Below, piece after piece: positions 53,162 through 64,000 of a DNA stretch of 64,000 nucleotides. This DNA is from Meconema thalassinum (taxonomy: Eukaryota > Arthropoda > Insecta > Orthoptera > Tettigoniidae). The notes under the pieces are model-generated. The model saw only the letters and a list, made by a program, of their open reading frames with translations, had not been told where the DNA came from and ran no database searches. Positions within the stretch are counted from its first letter, which is position 1. Each line of letters starts with the position of its first letter. The DNA lies in NCBI GenBank assembly GCA_946902985.2, contig OX336392.1, positions 462,670,693 to 462,734,692 on the forward strand. The letters run 5' to 3'. A program made the position numbers and the translations under genes.

Positions 53162-53241
53162 TATATGTCTTGTGTTATCGGCATGAATTGCGATGTTTTC
53201 GCCGTGTCATCCGATTCACTGCCGGTTAACGGGGGCAGTAC

Positions 53242-54200
53242 CGAGAAGGAATATGGATGTCATATTGATCTAGTTGACACTACCCCTGTCAGGGCGCCTC
53301 CATTTCCATGTTCGCCGCCTAAATTGCTAGCCATGAAGAATTATTTCAATGATTTAGTATCCCGTGGGGTTGTCAAACCATCTGAGTCTGCCTATGGTTC
53401 TCCTGCATTTTTAATTTCTAAGAAAGATGGAGAATATCGTCTAGTGGTGGATTACAGGAAATTGAACAAGAAAGTCGTGTTCGATAACTTTCCTTTACCT
53501 ACTTTGGAGAGTGCTTTCCAACATTTCCATGGAGCCACACGTTATTCTATTGTTGACCTCAACAGTGCGCACTTTCAAATCCCTTTAGATGAGGAAAGCC
53601 GTAAAGTAACGGCCTTTTCTACCCCCTTCGGTTTGTTCAAGTTTCAAAGGCTACCGGTGGGTATAGCCATTGGTGCCAAAGTTCTTAGTCTTGTGTTAGA
53701 AAAGTTATTTAGCGATTTGAAATGTTGCTGCTTATTTAATTATCTTGATGATTTGGTGGTATACAGCGTTTCAGTTGAAGAACACATTGAACATCTTCGT
53801 GAAGTCTTCACCCGTTTGAGAAAAGCTGGTCTCACCATCAATCCTGATAAAAGCTCTTTAAGGTGTACTCAAATTAAATTTTTAGGACACATATTGTCCG
53901 CTGAGGGAATCTCTGTAAATCCTGAACGTGTGAAATGTATTCAAGAACTTTCTGCTCCTACTAGTTTGAAGACTTTAGGGCGAGTGTTAAGCATGTTCGC
54001 ATTTCATTCTCGCTTTATAAAAAAAACGAACATTGCCGCTCCATTAAATATGCTGAAAAGGAAGAACGTTAAGTTTGTTTGGGGACCTACACAAGAAGAA
54101 GCTTTTATCAAGTTGAAAGAGTGTTTGTCTACCGCTCCTGTTTTACACGCACCTGATTTTGATGCTGAATCTTTTTGCACTGCGACGCGAGCGATTTAGC
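53242..54200 (+). pseudogene. Gypsy reverse transcriptase
   Basis: The frame resumes after GTAC with EKEYGCHIDLVDTTPVRAPP. RT blocks: VVKPSESAYGSPAFLISKKD, YRLVVDYRKLNKK, YSIVDLNSAHFQIPLDEESR and the catalytic FNYLDDLVVYS. A connection domain follows (FVWGPTQEEAFIKLKECLS, TAPVLHAPDFDAE). A one-base change near 54170-54180 shifts the frame into RNase H. The RT domain itself has no stop. Confidence 0.9.
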
Positions 54201-54620
54201 TATTTCTAGTGATTTAAGTCAAAATGTTGATGGTAAGTTCGCCCCCATTGCTTATGCTAACAGAATGTTAAATGAACACTACAGACGTTATCCTATCTTT
54301 GAAAAAGAGAGTCTTGCTGTTGTGTTCCGTTGTGAACGTTTTCGTAGTTTCTTAGAGCATCGTCATTTCACAGTATACACAGATAATGAAGCTCTGAAGT
54401 GGAGCTTGTCTCATGTCAAGAAGCTAGGTAGAGTCAATGCATGGATCTTGAGATTATCTTCTTTCAATTTTGATATCGTACATGTGAAAGATAGCGAAAA
54501 TATCGTCGCTGACTGTCTTTCTCGTATGTTCGAAGAATCTTCCCCCTCGCCTATTGTACTTCCTGCCATCTCTGACGAACCGCCGGAACCTGTTTGCCTC
54601 CTTCAACATAGTCCCTAAGC
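54175..54620 (+). pseudogene. Gypsy RNase H
   Basis: Begins HCDASDLAISSDLSQ (first catalytic Asp) and continues YPIFEKESLAVVFRCERF (Glu), FTVYTDNEALKW (Asp) and NIVADCLSRM (Asp). These are the standard Gypsy RNase H landmarks. It ends with a Pro/Ser-rich linker and a TAA at 54618. It removes the RNA strand after first-strand synthesis. Confidence 0.87.
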
Positions 54621-55799
54621 TTTCATTGATATCCGTAATTTGCAGCCAGAAAATCCTTATAGTGTAGAACTACGTGATCATACCGTAAAAAGAACCTAAT
54701 TGCAGAACATTTTCCGTTCATAATGTTGTAATTGCTTTCACTCATCCAGGGTCTTCTAAATTTAGAATTCTCACTCCTGATTCTGTACGAAACATGCTCC
54801 TGAAGTATTATCACTCGTCTGTTTTTGGTGCACACGTTGGTATGCAACGCACTTTCCGTAAAATAGCTGGTGAATTTTACTGGCCTTCCATTAAGATTGA
54901 TTCTTTTAACTTCGATAGAAAATGTTTGTTATACCAACGCTCCAAGCCTGCTCAAAACACTCGCGTTGGTCAGCATAATGCCGATATTTTTCCTCGTCCG
55001 GAAGAACGCCTTTTTATTGACTATTTCGGGCCTATGGTTAGATCCAAAGCCGGTAATCAAGCTATTCTTACTGTATTTGATGGATTCTCTAAGTTCATAT
55101 AGCTTTTTCCTGTGAGAAATATTCTGAAACTACCATTATTTTCCTATCCAAATACCTATTTGGGGTGTTTGGACCTCCTAAGTACCTCGTGTCTGATAAC
55201 GCTACTGTGTTTCGATCTAAAGCTTTCGAGAACATGCTCTTCAACTGGGGTATCCAACAGGTTTTCTTATCTCCATACCGTCTCCAAGGGAACCAAGTCG
55301 AGAGGTTCCACAAAAATCTGAAGGCCTGTCTTTCGGCGTTCCATAACGCTGATCATACCTTGTGGGACACGAATCTTCAATACTTCAATTTGGGCTTCAA
55401 TACCTCCTTTCATTCTTCAATTCAAACCACTCCAGCGGAACTGTTCATTGGAAGAACGCTCGTAGACCCGCTCTTACCCAAGTGGAACATTGAATATTTA
55501 TTCTAGCCATCACGCAATTCATCTGTTTCTGATAAGTGGGAGACTGCTGTTAAGCACTCAAAGAAGAGCGTTCACGCGTGGCAATCAGATTCAATAAAGG
55601 AAGAAAGAAGGTGGAGTTTCAAGTCAATGATAAAGTTTTGGTACGCCTCCATCCCGTGAGTGATGCGACTGCTCAGATTTCTGGAATATTATGTCTATTA
55701 TGGTCTACCCCTCACACCATTCTACGATTCCACACTGTAGAACTACTCTGTGACGACTCGCAGAACGTATTATTTAGCCTTTTTGAGGGCTGAAACCGT
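54621..55799 (+). pseudogene. Gypsy integrase
   Basis: The N-terminal zinc region is damaged: HHSSVFGAHVGM keeps the His pair side, but the Cys pair reads CLLYQRSKP, so the second Cys is lost. The catalytic core follows with FIDYFGPM (first Asp), a TAG after FSKFI near 55101, YLVSDNATVFRSKAF (second Asp) and GNQVERFHKNLKA (Glu). A further stop lies near 55504, and the C-terminal DNA-binding part (VNDKVLVRLHPVSD) is in another frame. Integrase joins the cDNA to host DNA. This copy is dead. Confidence 0.85.
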
Positions 55800-56502
55800 G
55801 AGTCTAGGGGGTGTAGAGTGTTGAGGTGTAAGGGTTGATTATAGGGGGTGGCGTTTACAAATGTGTTACGGGGATCGGTTGCTAAAGTAAGAGGTAATAC
55901 GAAATGAGCTTCTGGATGCTCGGGATGTCTGGACAATAAGGGGTTGGTGTTGCTCTTAATTAATTAAAGAGGAGCGGGCCGCCTGCCTGATTGCGAGTAT
56001 GCTCTTACAGCGAGAGACGTGTGCTTACGGTCGCGGAGCGAAACAAGACTGCTGACTAAAGCAGCTTAGCCTCAAGTCGGAAAACAACGTAGTTGCTGAG
56101 CGCTTGTAAACATGCAAGTAAATAACACTGCTGGGGACGCAATTAGGTTAGGGTCTGAGTGTGAAGGTAAGCGTGCAATCAAATAAACTAAGAGACCAAC
56201 GATGCTAGTATCTGCGTTGTTTAATTACTACTTGTGTTGTGAAGTCCTACGACTTCACAGAGCAGCTTTAGTGCTAGTTTCTAATGTATGACAATAACAA
56301 TGTGTAATTAGGGTTGAGTGTAGGTGTTGTGTGTAAGGATGTAACTCGTGAGCACACTTACCGGAGAATGGCGTCCGTCGAGATAGTGACCGTCAAAACT
56401 TCGGCAGGACACAGATCAAAACGATTGGGATATGTGGTCTTTTATAGCTCCGGCTGCTGCAGATTTGCATTTCTGTGAATAGCTGACCCAGTTAGTTGTG
56501 AC
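55800..56502 (+). other. Probable start of Gypsy 3' LTR
   Basis: A purine-rich GTCTAGGGGG (55802-55811) precedes TGTAGAGTGTTGAGG, the arrangement of a polypurine tract and LTR start. No second copy of this sequence was found upstream of gag, so the LTR call is unproven. A short inverted repeat, GTCCTACGACTTCAC with GTGAAGTCCTACGACTTCAC around it, lies near 56239-56260. Confidence 0.45.
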
Positions 56503-56512
56503 TGTCAGTATT

Positions 56513-57259
56513 GATGATGATGATGATGATGATGATAATTGTTGTTTTAAGGGGCCTAACATCTAGGTTATCGGACCCTGATGGTTTGGGTGATCGTGAG
56601 ATGAAAATGAAATGTAAACTTAAAACTAAAACTAACTACTAACCTACATACTAGAAGAAGAAATGGAAAACTAAAGGAGAATAAGGCAAATAAAGGACAG
56701 GAGGAAAGAAAATGCCCTCAACCCTCGAAGAATGCGGATTGAGGGACTTGGAAGGAAGGACAACCATGAAAGGCAGATAGGAAATTGAAAGAGGAGAGGG
56801 TCCGTCCCCACAGGTAAGGGACAAAAGGGGGAAACCGGACCCAGCTCTGGAATCCCTCAGGGTTGCCAACTCCCGAACTCACCAGCCGTGAGCCCTTGAG
56901 GGTGTAGTATTATCTAGGGTGCAAAAAAGTGGTGGGGCTACATACACCCAGCCTCCTTGAGGGCATTGGGCAGTAGGCAGGAGATGACATGAAAAGAAAA
57001 AGAAGGCTGACCCCTCGCAGAAGGAGGGAATCAGAAAAGATGAGACAAGGGCCAATGAAGGCGGGAAAGGAAGAGACTCCCTAGGCCTCGGATACTCTTA
57101 TACCGTTGGGGTCGGATGAGAACAAGAGTTGACCAAGTGAGGTCGACAGGAAAGAAGACAGAGAGGAAGCCCGCACAAGTAAGTGGAAGCAATGCCGGAC
57201 TCAGCTGGGGCCCCGTGGTCGCCAACCCACGTCCCAATAGATGTGAGCCCCTGGGGTTG
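56513..57259 (-). mobile_element. Short retroelement sharing the I-like LINE tail
   Basis: A 747-bp insertion flanked by TGTCAGTATT at 56503-56512 and 57260-57269. On the minus strand it ends with GTTAGGCCCCTTAAAACAAC and a TCATCA tail, the same end as the LINE at 792-6824. Its 5' half contains two related modules about 365 bp apart, each with GGGCTCAC, GTTGGC-ACC, a CAGAGCTGGGTCCGG or CAGCTGAGTCCGG block and a pyrimidine-rich stretch. No ORF has a recognisable domain. It behaves like a SINE or LINE-derived parasite of the I-like LINE. Confidence 0.8.
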
Positions 57260-57269
57260 TGTCAGTATT

Positions 57270-57779
57270 AGGCCATGGTGTTGTAATAATAATGAATTGT
57301 GGCTGTCGAATCCTCCAGGGTTTGATGGTGTATTCTGTAGTGTTGGGAATAGGGCCTGAAGGGGTGTAGTGATAATGGACAGATAATGTAGGTTTCTTGG
57401 AGATGCAGCCCTATAAAATCCTTATGGGATCTTAGGGATGCAACAACTCCCATTTTGGGTTTAGTCGACGGCCTCGTCGATTGTACTCAGACGTAGGGGG
57501 TAGTTTTCTCCTTCTTTCTTGCCATCTTCTTTTCTTCTCTTCTCTCTTCTGTCCTCTGGTCCATGTTGGCGGTGACGGGGGAGTGTATGTGGAGTTGTGT
57601 AGCCTCGTGGTAGGCTAGTCGTAGGTGTGGGGTTGTATATGGGGTGTATGTGGTCGTAGCTTGGGAAGTGTCATTCGATGTAGTGTTTGGCGTCGTGTGC
57701 TCTGAGTTGGCAAGGGTAAATGTGTGGAACAGTATTCTACATGTATGTGGATCGTCTTGCATGAAGTTAATTACAAAAA
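57270..57779. other. Gene-free stretch after the short retroelement
   Basis: A purine/pyrimidine-skewed stretch with a CTTTCTTGCC-CTTTTCTTCTC run near 57510-57545. No gene or element end was seen. It may continue the LTR-like DNA begun at 55812. Confidence 0.35.
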
Positions 57780-58010
57780 ATGACAATCATAGATCTTAAG
57801 TCAACATCATAAATCAAAAATAGAAATCGTAAATCATTAACCAGAAATCATACATCAAACAATCACAAATCGTAAATCACAATCATGAGTTAAAAATCGT
57901 AAATTATAAACCATAAATAAGAAACCATAAATCGTAAATCATTATATCATAGGTCATAGTCATTAAACATCATGAATCATAAGTGATATCCATTATGTCA
58001 TAAATCATGG
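57780..58010 (+). repeat. Degenerate ATCATAA-type low-complexity repeat
   Basis: Words such as AAATCATAAATC, AAATCGTAAATC and ACCATAAAT recur every 8-20 bases. Steps are irregular, so it is a drifting short tandem repeat rather than a fixed satellite. Confidence 0.75.
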
Positions 58011-58421
58011 CGTTGCGCAGAGAGAAATAAAAACATCTTGGCATTAAAATACTATTGCCGTTTGATGAGAAAAATCTGCTCAATGCGTGTACAATGTAAA
58101 ATGTAAAGTATAATAGTATGAAGGGTAAAGGAAAAAAACCTGGGGTGTAAATTAAGGGTATTATATAATGTTTTTATTGTGAGGGTGAAATAGGGCATTT
58201 TTACAAGAGTGTTCGTTAAGAAGAATGAAATGGAGAAGCATGTGTAAATGTATAAAGTGTACAATGTGATACATTCGTAAGTATAATGATAAAACAAGTT
58301 ATACAAATTAATCAAATAAACAATGGCTATCGCAATAATAATGGTAACAATAATGTAATCATCATGACAATAATTCGCATAATAAAGATGGTGATGGCAA
58401 TACTCACAATAATAACTTCTA

Positions 58422-58422
<1 letters not shown>

Positions 58423-58472
<50 letters not shown>
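58423..58472 (+). repeat. (TAA)n microsatellite
   Basis: About 16 uninterrupted TAA units. The poly-Asn and poly-Leu frames across it are artefacts of the repeat. Confidence 0.97.
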
Positions 58473-59785
58473 GTGGTGATATCGCCCTGGGTACCTTTGG
58501 TAAAAAATGAAATACAATTGTGTCGTGAAGACCTTTCCTGGCCAAATAATTATCCTTATGCCGGCTAACATTCATCGCTTAATGCATTATTCATCTTATC
58601 CTATACGGCCGTCCTTATAGTAGTTTACTGTACGTAGTCTATCCCCTGTGGGCGAATATAACTACCTTGGCAATGCAGATCAGCCCTTACATTGTTGGGT
58701 ACGACCCTTATCGCCGTGTGGTACGCCTCATGGTAGGCGTTGTCTTTGACCCGTCCGCGGTGATAAGTACCCCACAGGTACTTATGACCTAGGTATGGAT
58801 TTATTATCATAACCTGTTGAAGATTATTGTGTATTGTGCAAATGAAGGATGAGTGTAATTTGTGTTTTGGGAAGAGGGAGGCGTGTCCGTGTTTGGGCGT
58901 TGGGAAGTATATTTACAATAGTTGTATGTACATATTTTCGCCACCTGTGAAAGAATAGAGAGTGTTCATGTATTAATGTAACTGCCTGTCGTCTACTGAT
59001 CTGAAAACAGAACGCATGATTATTATTATTACTATTATTATATGTATATATATGCCCTCTCCAGTCGTCATTGCTGCATGTAACTCATATGCTCTCTCTG
59101 GCACCTTTTACGCTATTTTTTTATCTATTACCAACTGCAGTCTTATATTACCTACTTATAGCTATGCCTCTTGTGTGCCTGTGTAAAAGTGTGAAATGTT
59201 ATGGTGTAGTGTAGTGTAACACATGTGTTTTGTAGTGTGTAACAGGGGAAAAAGTGGTGCCTTGATGCATGGAGATTACCTGTTACCATGGTCTTTTTCT
59301 TGTCTGCTGCGTTGGAGCTCATATCTGGAATAAAATATACAATTCTTAGTATGAACACTCTGCCCATATATGCGCTCGTTGTATTCGTCGCGCAGCGCTT
59401 GTTCGTGGGTCGGTCAGCCCTGGTGGCTGCCGTGATGGAGACGTCTCTTCGGGCGCCTTGTCTACTATACCATGTACGTGTAAATTTGTAATTTAAAGTG
59501 TAATGGCACTCCTATGGCCATATGATTTGTTGGACATGTCCTCCCTACATGTGGCATACCCTCCGTATTCGCTTGACTTAATCTCCCTATTATCTGATAT
59601 AATATCTTCGTTATCTACTCGACATGTCTTCCCCTGGGGTTGTGCAATTATGATCATGTAGGCCATTTCGCTTGTTTATCGTCTATTTATCGCCTTTAAT
59701 TCGCTTTTAAATCGCTTTCTTCGGACTTACAATGCCTGTTCGCCATTTATTATTTATTATCATCATTATTATGGGCCTATTAATC
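58473..59785. other. Gene-free stretch
   Basis: No supported exon. ATTATTATT runs occur near 59019-59040. The open frames are short and without motif. Confidence 0.4.
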
Positions 59786-59871
59786 CTCACGAGCCGCTGC
59801 TCGACATTTAATTCTCACAGCACGCTGCAGCCGACATTTAATTCTCACGGCACGTTGCAGCCGACATTTAA
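59786..59871 (+). repeat. Three ~30-bp tandem units
   Basis: CTCACGAGCCGCTGCTCGAC, CTCACAGCACGCTGCAGCCG and CTCACGGCACGTTGCAGCCG each follow one another, separated by ACATTTAATT. The units are GC-rich within AT-rich DNA. Confidence 0.85.
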
Positions 59872-60289
59872 ATAGGCTATTTCATATTCATATCATTATA
59901 CATTATATTCATATCATTATTTATATCATCGCGGAAAATTAATCGCAGAAAAATTCATTTATTATATTTCAATCTTCTTTCTTCTTTTCTTCACATATTC
60001 GCATATAGTTCTTATCTCCCGCGCAATGTGTGCTCTTTACTTAACCTTAGTGACTAACCAGCTTAAGAACTAATGGGTCAATGTCAGGCGTCCTGAACCT
60101 TCCACGATGCCAGCTGGTCAATAATGACGTCATAACTCTGCGAGGTGGGTGTTCTGGCCTTGGCAGAGTTAACGTCGCGTCGGAAACTGTGTTGGCTAGG
60201 CACCTATCCGAAACTAGGTTTAGCTCTGACTTGTCTGGTTTCGTATCAGTAATGTCTTATCCTATTCTCACAATGTGAGGTTCTGTTTG

Positions 60290-60425
60290 AACAATCCCTG
60301 ATTCTGTGTAACAATGTATGATTCCGTTCTTAATAATGCGTGATTCCTTTCTTAACAATGTCTGATTCTAGTCTAACAATCTCTCATTCTGTTCTGACAA
60401 TCTCTGACTCTTGTTCTAACCGTGG
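60290..60425 (+). repeat. ~25-bp degenerate tandem repeat, about five units
   Basis: Each unit resembles AACAATGTCTGATTCTGTTCT. The units are diverged (CCTGATTCTGTG, GTATGATTCCGTTC, GTCTGATTCTAGTC, CTCTCATTCTGTTC, CTCTGACTCTTGTTC). Confidence 0.8.
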
Positions 60426-62480
60426 TCTTTCCTGCGTCGTCCTTAATCCATCTCCCTAGGACATATTAGCCAGGTAAAGTGCACTCACGAGGGTAGTTGG
60501 TTTTGTGTAGGGTTTAGTGTAGGTTTTTAGGGATGAAAGCACGGCGTGCATCATTGAGCTTGGCTATCAGACTCTAGCTTATCCAGTGGCGTCTCATTGT
60601 TCACGTTTTAGTTGGTAAAAATGTGAGGAGTGGGAAGCTTCACATGTTAAGAGGTTTTGTGGACATGTTATCAATTTGTTAATACCAGGTCATGGTCTGG
60701 GATGGCCAGTGATGTATTAGGTGTTGAGGTCTTATCCGGGATGCGGGATGTAATTAGTAATTTGTGTTAGTGGGTTATCTAAGTAAGTTAGAGTGGTTTG
60801 GGATTAGGGTCACAGCTCGGTTGTTAGTTGCCGAAGTGATCTTGAAAGGTTAATTATTAAATATATGTCATACGGGTGAGGATACGTGCATAGCGGGTTC
60901 ATAATTGGTTAGTGGGTGAATGATCATGCTCTCCTGATAGCATTTTATTTCCAATGTGCCCTTCTGCGGCACTAGCCTTCAAAGATAAAGCATGGTGCGC
61001 GCTTGTGCCGGCGTTGGTCCGCCACTCGCTTTCTATTTAATGGGGTAAAGTGTATGGGAATTGTCTTGTATTGTCCTTGTTTAAAGATGGCGGATGTCGC
61101 CTTGTATCTTATCATGCAGTGCTGATTGTGATAGTTTCATAGGCTTTCTTAATTAATTGTATGCACTGGTATCTTGACCATAGTGGTCATATTAACGACA
61201 ATATCGATAATTTGTATGCTAGATCAAGCTTTTGTTAATTATTGATACCTGACCCTATGCCTATCTGAAATTCCCTTTATAATTTGCATTCTTGCTATTT
61301 AGTAACCTGACCGTATATTATATTATTATTATCCATCCAAGTATTACTAAGCATGCTATTTTATTTCTCGTCGGGAGTATCTGTTTATCTATATATTTCT
61401 CCCCATTCGCATTGTGCGTTTTATCGACTGGCACTTTATCTCATTCATATAATGCCGCTCGGCTATTAAAGCTTGTCTGCCTAACTTCAACGTTTAAGTT
61501 GTTAACTGTATACTGCTGCGATTTGTCTTTCGCTCTACGGTAATCTCTAACTAATTCAAATTTTAAGTAATTAAATATACTCTATCAAGACTTTATGTGC
61601 TAATCTATTTAGCATTGATTCAGCCTCAGGTTTGTATTAAATATCATTATTTGTAGCGATCTTCGATCACTAATATGGTCAATGTATTGATTATAGGGGT
61701 GGTGTATTCCTTGGAATACACGTTCAGTCAGAGTTAGCTGTTGCTGCTCTTAGTTTAGTCTATTTTATTTATTTCCTTCTTCGCAGACACCAACAGTGAT
61801 CTTTTTCATTTTCTCCTTGTGCACAGGTTTATTTGGTCTTTGGGTCTGTTCTAGATTTGTAACTTCCATGGAGAACCTAGCGACATCTAGCAGCTAACTG
61901 CCAAAGTGCCTCAATATCTCTAAGCTCAAGAGGACTTCATCACCAATCCACGAGGCGTCGTCGCTGTCGCCAGCTAACATCTTCATGAAGAAAATTTATA
62001 TTTATGAAGAATCATTTATTTTGTCATGTTGTATATTATGATATTATACTCTCTTGTCTCTTACCCCCTCTTCCTTGCTTCCCCTTCCCTTTCCCCTTGG
62101 CTACCTACCTCTGTCGTGTGCGGAATCGCTCGCTCTCTCTTCCCCTAGTTCGGTCGTCGAGTGTACAGTGCAAGCCCTCTCAGGGCCAGTCTCCTGTCCT
62201 TATGAGTCATTTTTAAACCAGACGCCATGTCTGTATTTTAAGTCAACGGTCACAAAGAACCATCGCCTGCTCTACACGAAAAAGCTAAGTACAAAACTTC
62301 AATGTTTTTAAACGCATTTTAATGGTGTTCAGAAGGGCTAAATGCTTTTAATACAATTTTATAGACAGTGTGGGGAATTGCTAACTATTGTGCAATAACC
62401 GTCTTCGTGGGATTTTCCTTGTCATGCCTTAGCTATCTAAGCTGGCTATTTGACATGCAATCCAGTACTTCTTGTACGAA
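60426..62480. other. Gene-free stretch
   Basis: No domain-bearing frame. A 3'-end-like stretch near 61860-62040 (ACCTAGCGACATCTAGCAGC and a later AATCATTTATTTTG) resembles LTR or UTR sequence in texture only. The frames at 62004-62311 are driven by a pyrimidine-rich run. Confidence 0.35.
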
Positions 62481-62770
62481 ATAAATGGGAATACCTTCCC
62501 ACTACGAGGGATTTAATTCAAATTAACCGCTGTCTATAAACTTAGCTTTTTCCACCGTGGGAACTATCTTGCCCTATTTAACTGTCATCATGGTTCTGGA
62601 ACTTTCCATATGAACCAATCTTTCTACCAGTCAAGCAATCTAGTAGTTTCCACTCCAAATAAGGGAATACTTTTCCTCACCGAGGAATTCATGTTACATT
62701 AACTGCTGGTCAACACCTAATTTGCTTTCCACCGTGGGAACTTAACCTCATCATTCGACTGCAAACCATA
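62481..62770 (+). repeat. Two degenerate ~175-bp tandem copies
   Basis: Copy 1 starts ATGGGAATACCTTCCCACTA and copy 2 starts AAGGGAATACTTTTCCTCAC near 62656. Each has CGAGG, then ATTAACYGCTG about 25 bases on, then CCACCGTGGGAACT, then a TTAACTG or TTCGACTG ending. No coding content. Confidence 0.65.
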
Positions 62771-64000
62771 AACTTTCCAACGCAAAAAACTGGTTCAAGC
62801 TCAAATTAAGCGAAGTGTTCTACATGACTGCAATAACTTTCTTTTGTTCTACGAACTCACATACATTGTAACAGTGAACATTTACAACTTATCAGCAAAC
62901 TACCAGTGCTTCGAATCCGCGTATGCTAATCTCAACCGCGCCGTGTACGTGAGAGCAATAAATCTGGCCAGGACTTTAGCCTAAAGTTCCTATTTTCCTT
63001 TTCCCGAATACCTTTTACTAACCCAATTTAGTTGAAGATCTACATTTAGCTAAATTACAAAGAGGCCTCGCTTGAAATCAGGCGCCCTCCAAAATTTGTT
63101 CAATTTCTCATATAGTAATTCAGCTTAAATTGTGGCTAGTCCACATTTTAATATTTATTGTCTTTCCCTTCTAAAATTATGCAATTGTAATTTTTCTAAT
63201 TATAAAGGAGTTAGCTAATTGTGTAATCCAGGCTTCGTTAATGCGACCTGTGCATTTTTTGTATATTACCTCTAGTAATTTCTGTTTAAAATTAACGGTG
63301 ATTTCCGCTTGTAATTTGTTCTTCTTTTTCGGTTACAATCAGGAATACAATATATTTGTCCATAGCCCTTTTGATTGCCACAAAGGCATTCTAAAGGTGC
63401 TTAGATCGTACCTAATTAAACTTTCAAAGTTAAAATTGCTTTACAATTATCGTTACAAACTTCAAATTTCTTATTCGTAAGCACACTTTTTAAAATCTTT
63501 GTAAGATTTTAGTGCTTTATCAGGTTCGAAACTTGTACTCCATTTAATATTGTTTATAAATTGTAAACCTCTTATTATTAGATCTGAGCCCTTGGTATTT
63601 TATAACCAATTGTTATTCTTAACTAAAATTAAATCCCAACCTAAGTATTGTTAATCAGTTCAAAAATGTATAGTTTGTTAAATAAATCAATTGTTTTCCT
63701 TTTTGCTTTATCATTCTCGCTAGAATCACGATTAGGCAGGACCTTCTCTTCCCTGATTCTTCATCTAAGCTTAAGCTCTCTTTACGAAAAAGGATAGTCT
63801 CTAAAACAATAAAGTCTTTACTACTTGTTGCATTTAAACTAAAATTCAAAATTCAAGTAACAACATTTTCAAAGTTTCGCTTGGTTGTCATAGCCAATTC
63901 AAGCCAACCATTGAGGCAAGTATAGCTAGCCCCGCAAGCTTCCTACTTGTAGAGATCGTCTCTCTGACTTATGGTTTGTTTTCAAAATTTAAGTTTTGTT
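62771..64000. other. Gene-free AT-rich end of window
   Basis: I see no gene, RNA or element terminus. Frames here are short and Leu/Ile/Tyr-rich as expected for AT-rich DNA. Confidence 0.4.

Larger units (their letters stand above)
49439..53237. mobile_element. LTR-type insertion in Gypsy pol, GTAC target duplication
   Basis: The insertion begins TGTGCCC and ends GGGGGCA, the TG...CA form of LTRs, and is flanked by GTAC at 49435-49438 and 53238-53241. Taking it out leaves the Gypsy pol frame continuous across the site, which supports the boundaries strongly. Without the mariner it carries, it is about 2.97 kb. I see no gag or pol in it and no internal repeat of its ends. It is either a very long solo LTR or a non-autonomous LTR element. 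The open frames at 49611-50526 show no recognised domain. Confidence 0.82.
47645..55799 (+). mobile_element. Gypsy-type LTR retrotransposon, interrupted and decayed
   Basis: The order gag, zinc knuckles, protease, RT, RNase H and integrase is the Gypsy (Metaviridae) order. The coding region is split in two by an LTR-type insertion at 49439-53237. The frames contain further stops and shifts. The polypurine-like GTCTAGGGGG at 55802-55811 followed by TGTAGAG suggests that a 3' LTR starts near 55812. The 5' LTR was not identified. The coordinates given cover the coding body only. Confidence 0.85.

Noticed and set aside
58286..58575. Frames with poly-Asn or poly-Leu
   Set aside because: They are products of the TAA microsatellite.

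Overview
The window looks like nuclear DNA of an arthropod, most likely an insect. It is AT-rich and intron-bearing, and almost all of it is transposable-element sequence in various states of decay plus tandem repeats. The families recognised (I-like, RTE-like and CR1-like LINEs, Gypsy, mariner, piggyBac, PIF/Harbinger, hAT and THAP-type P elements) occur together in large insect genomes. The LINE tail ending in TCATCA repeats resembles tails I remember from polyneopteran insects, but that is memory and not a test. I recognise only one host gene, and only its first coding exon: a probable TRMT2A (tRNA uracil-5-methyltransferase A) exon on the minus strand at 14892-15164.

Layout. 1-645: nothing recognised. 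645-6970: a 66-bp satellite split by a full-length I-like LINE (792-6824, minus) with a 12-bp target duplication. 7090-9240: an RTE-like LINE with a 5' end but no reverse transcriptase. 9396-11365: a decayed piggyBac. 11561-12053: an inverted-repeat MITE. 12623-14159: a ~117-bp satellite, a 73-bp minisatellite and a palindrome/MITE cluster. 14892-15164: the host exon. 15868-16130: a LINE endonuclease fragment. 18863-24224: a Harbinger-type inverted-repeat pair around gene-free DNA. 25402-28077: a multi-exon, transposase-like gene of an uncertain superfamily, now a pseudogene.

29083-32699: a tandemly duplicated ~510-bp sequence. One copy carries a young 5'-truncated CR1-like LINE and the other preserves the empty site. 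33014-37124: a near-complete LINE with a PHD-type ORF1. 37400-38770: satellite and segmental duplications. 39428-40036: a hAT MITE with a perfect 8-bp duplication. 40920-44226: a THAP-domain P-element pseudogene with three exons. 44710-45710: fragments of a LINE and of a Harbinger transposase with its terminus. 47645-55799: a Gypsy element interrupted by an LTR-type insertion (49439-53237), which itself contains a rearranged mariner (52332-53161). 56513-57259: a short retroelement sharing its 3' tail with the I-like LINE. 57480-64000: no genes, simple and degenerate repeats, possibly long LTR-like DNA of the Gypsy.

No two genes here cooperate in a host pathway. The relationships that matter are parasitic or historical: a LINE whose 3' tail is shared by a non-autonomous element, three levels of nested insertion, and tandem duplications that record pre-insertion sequence. 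All coding calls come from reading translations and motifs. No database search was run.
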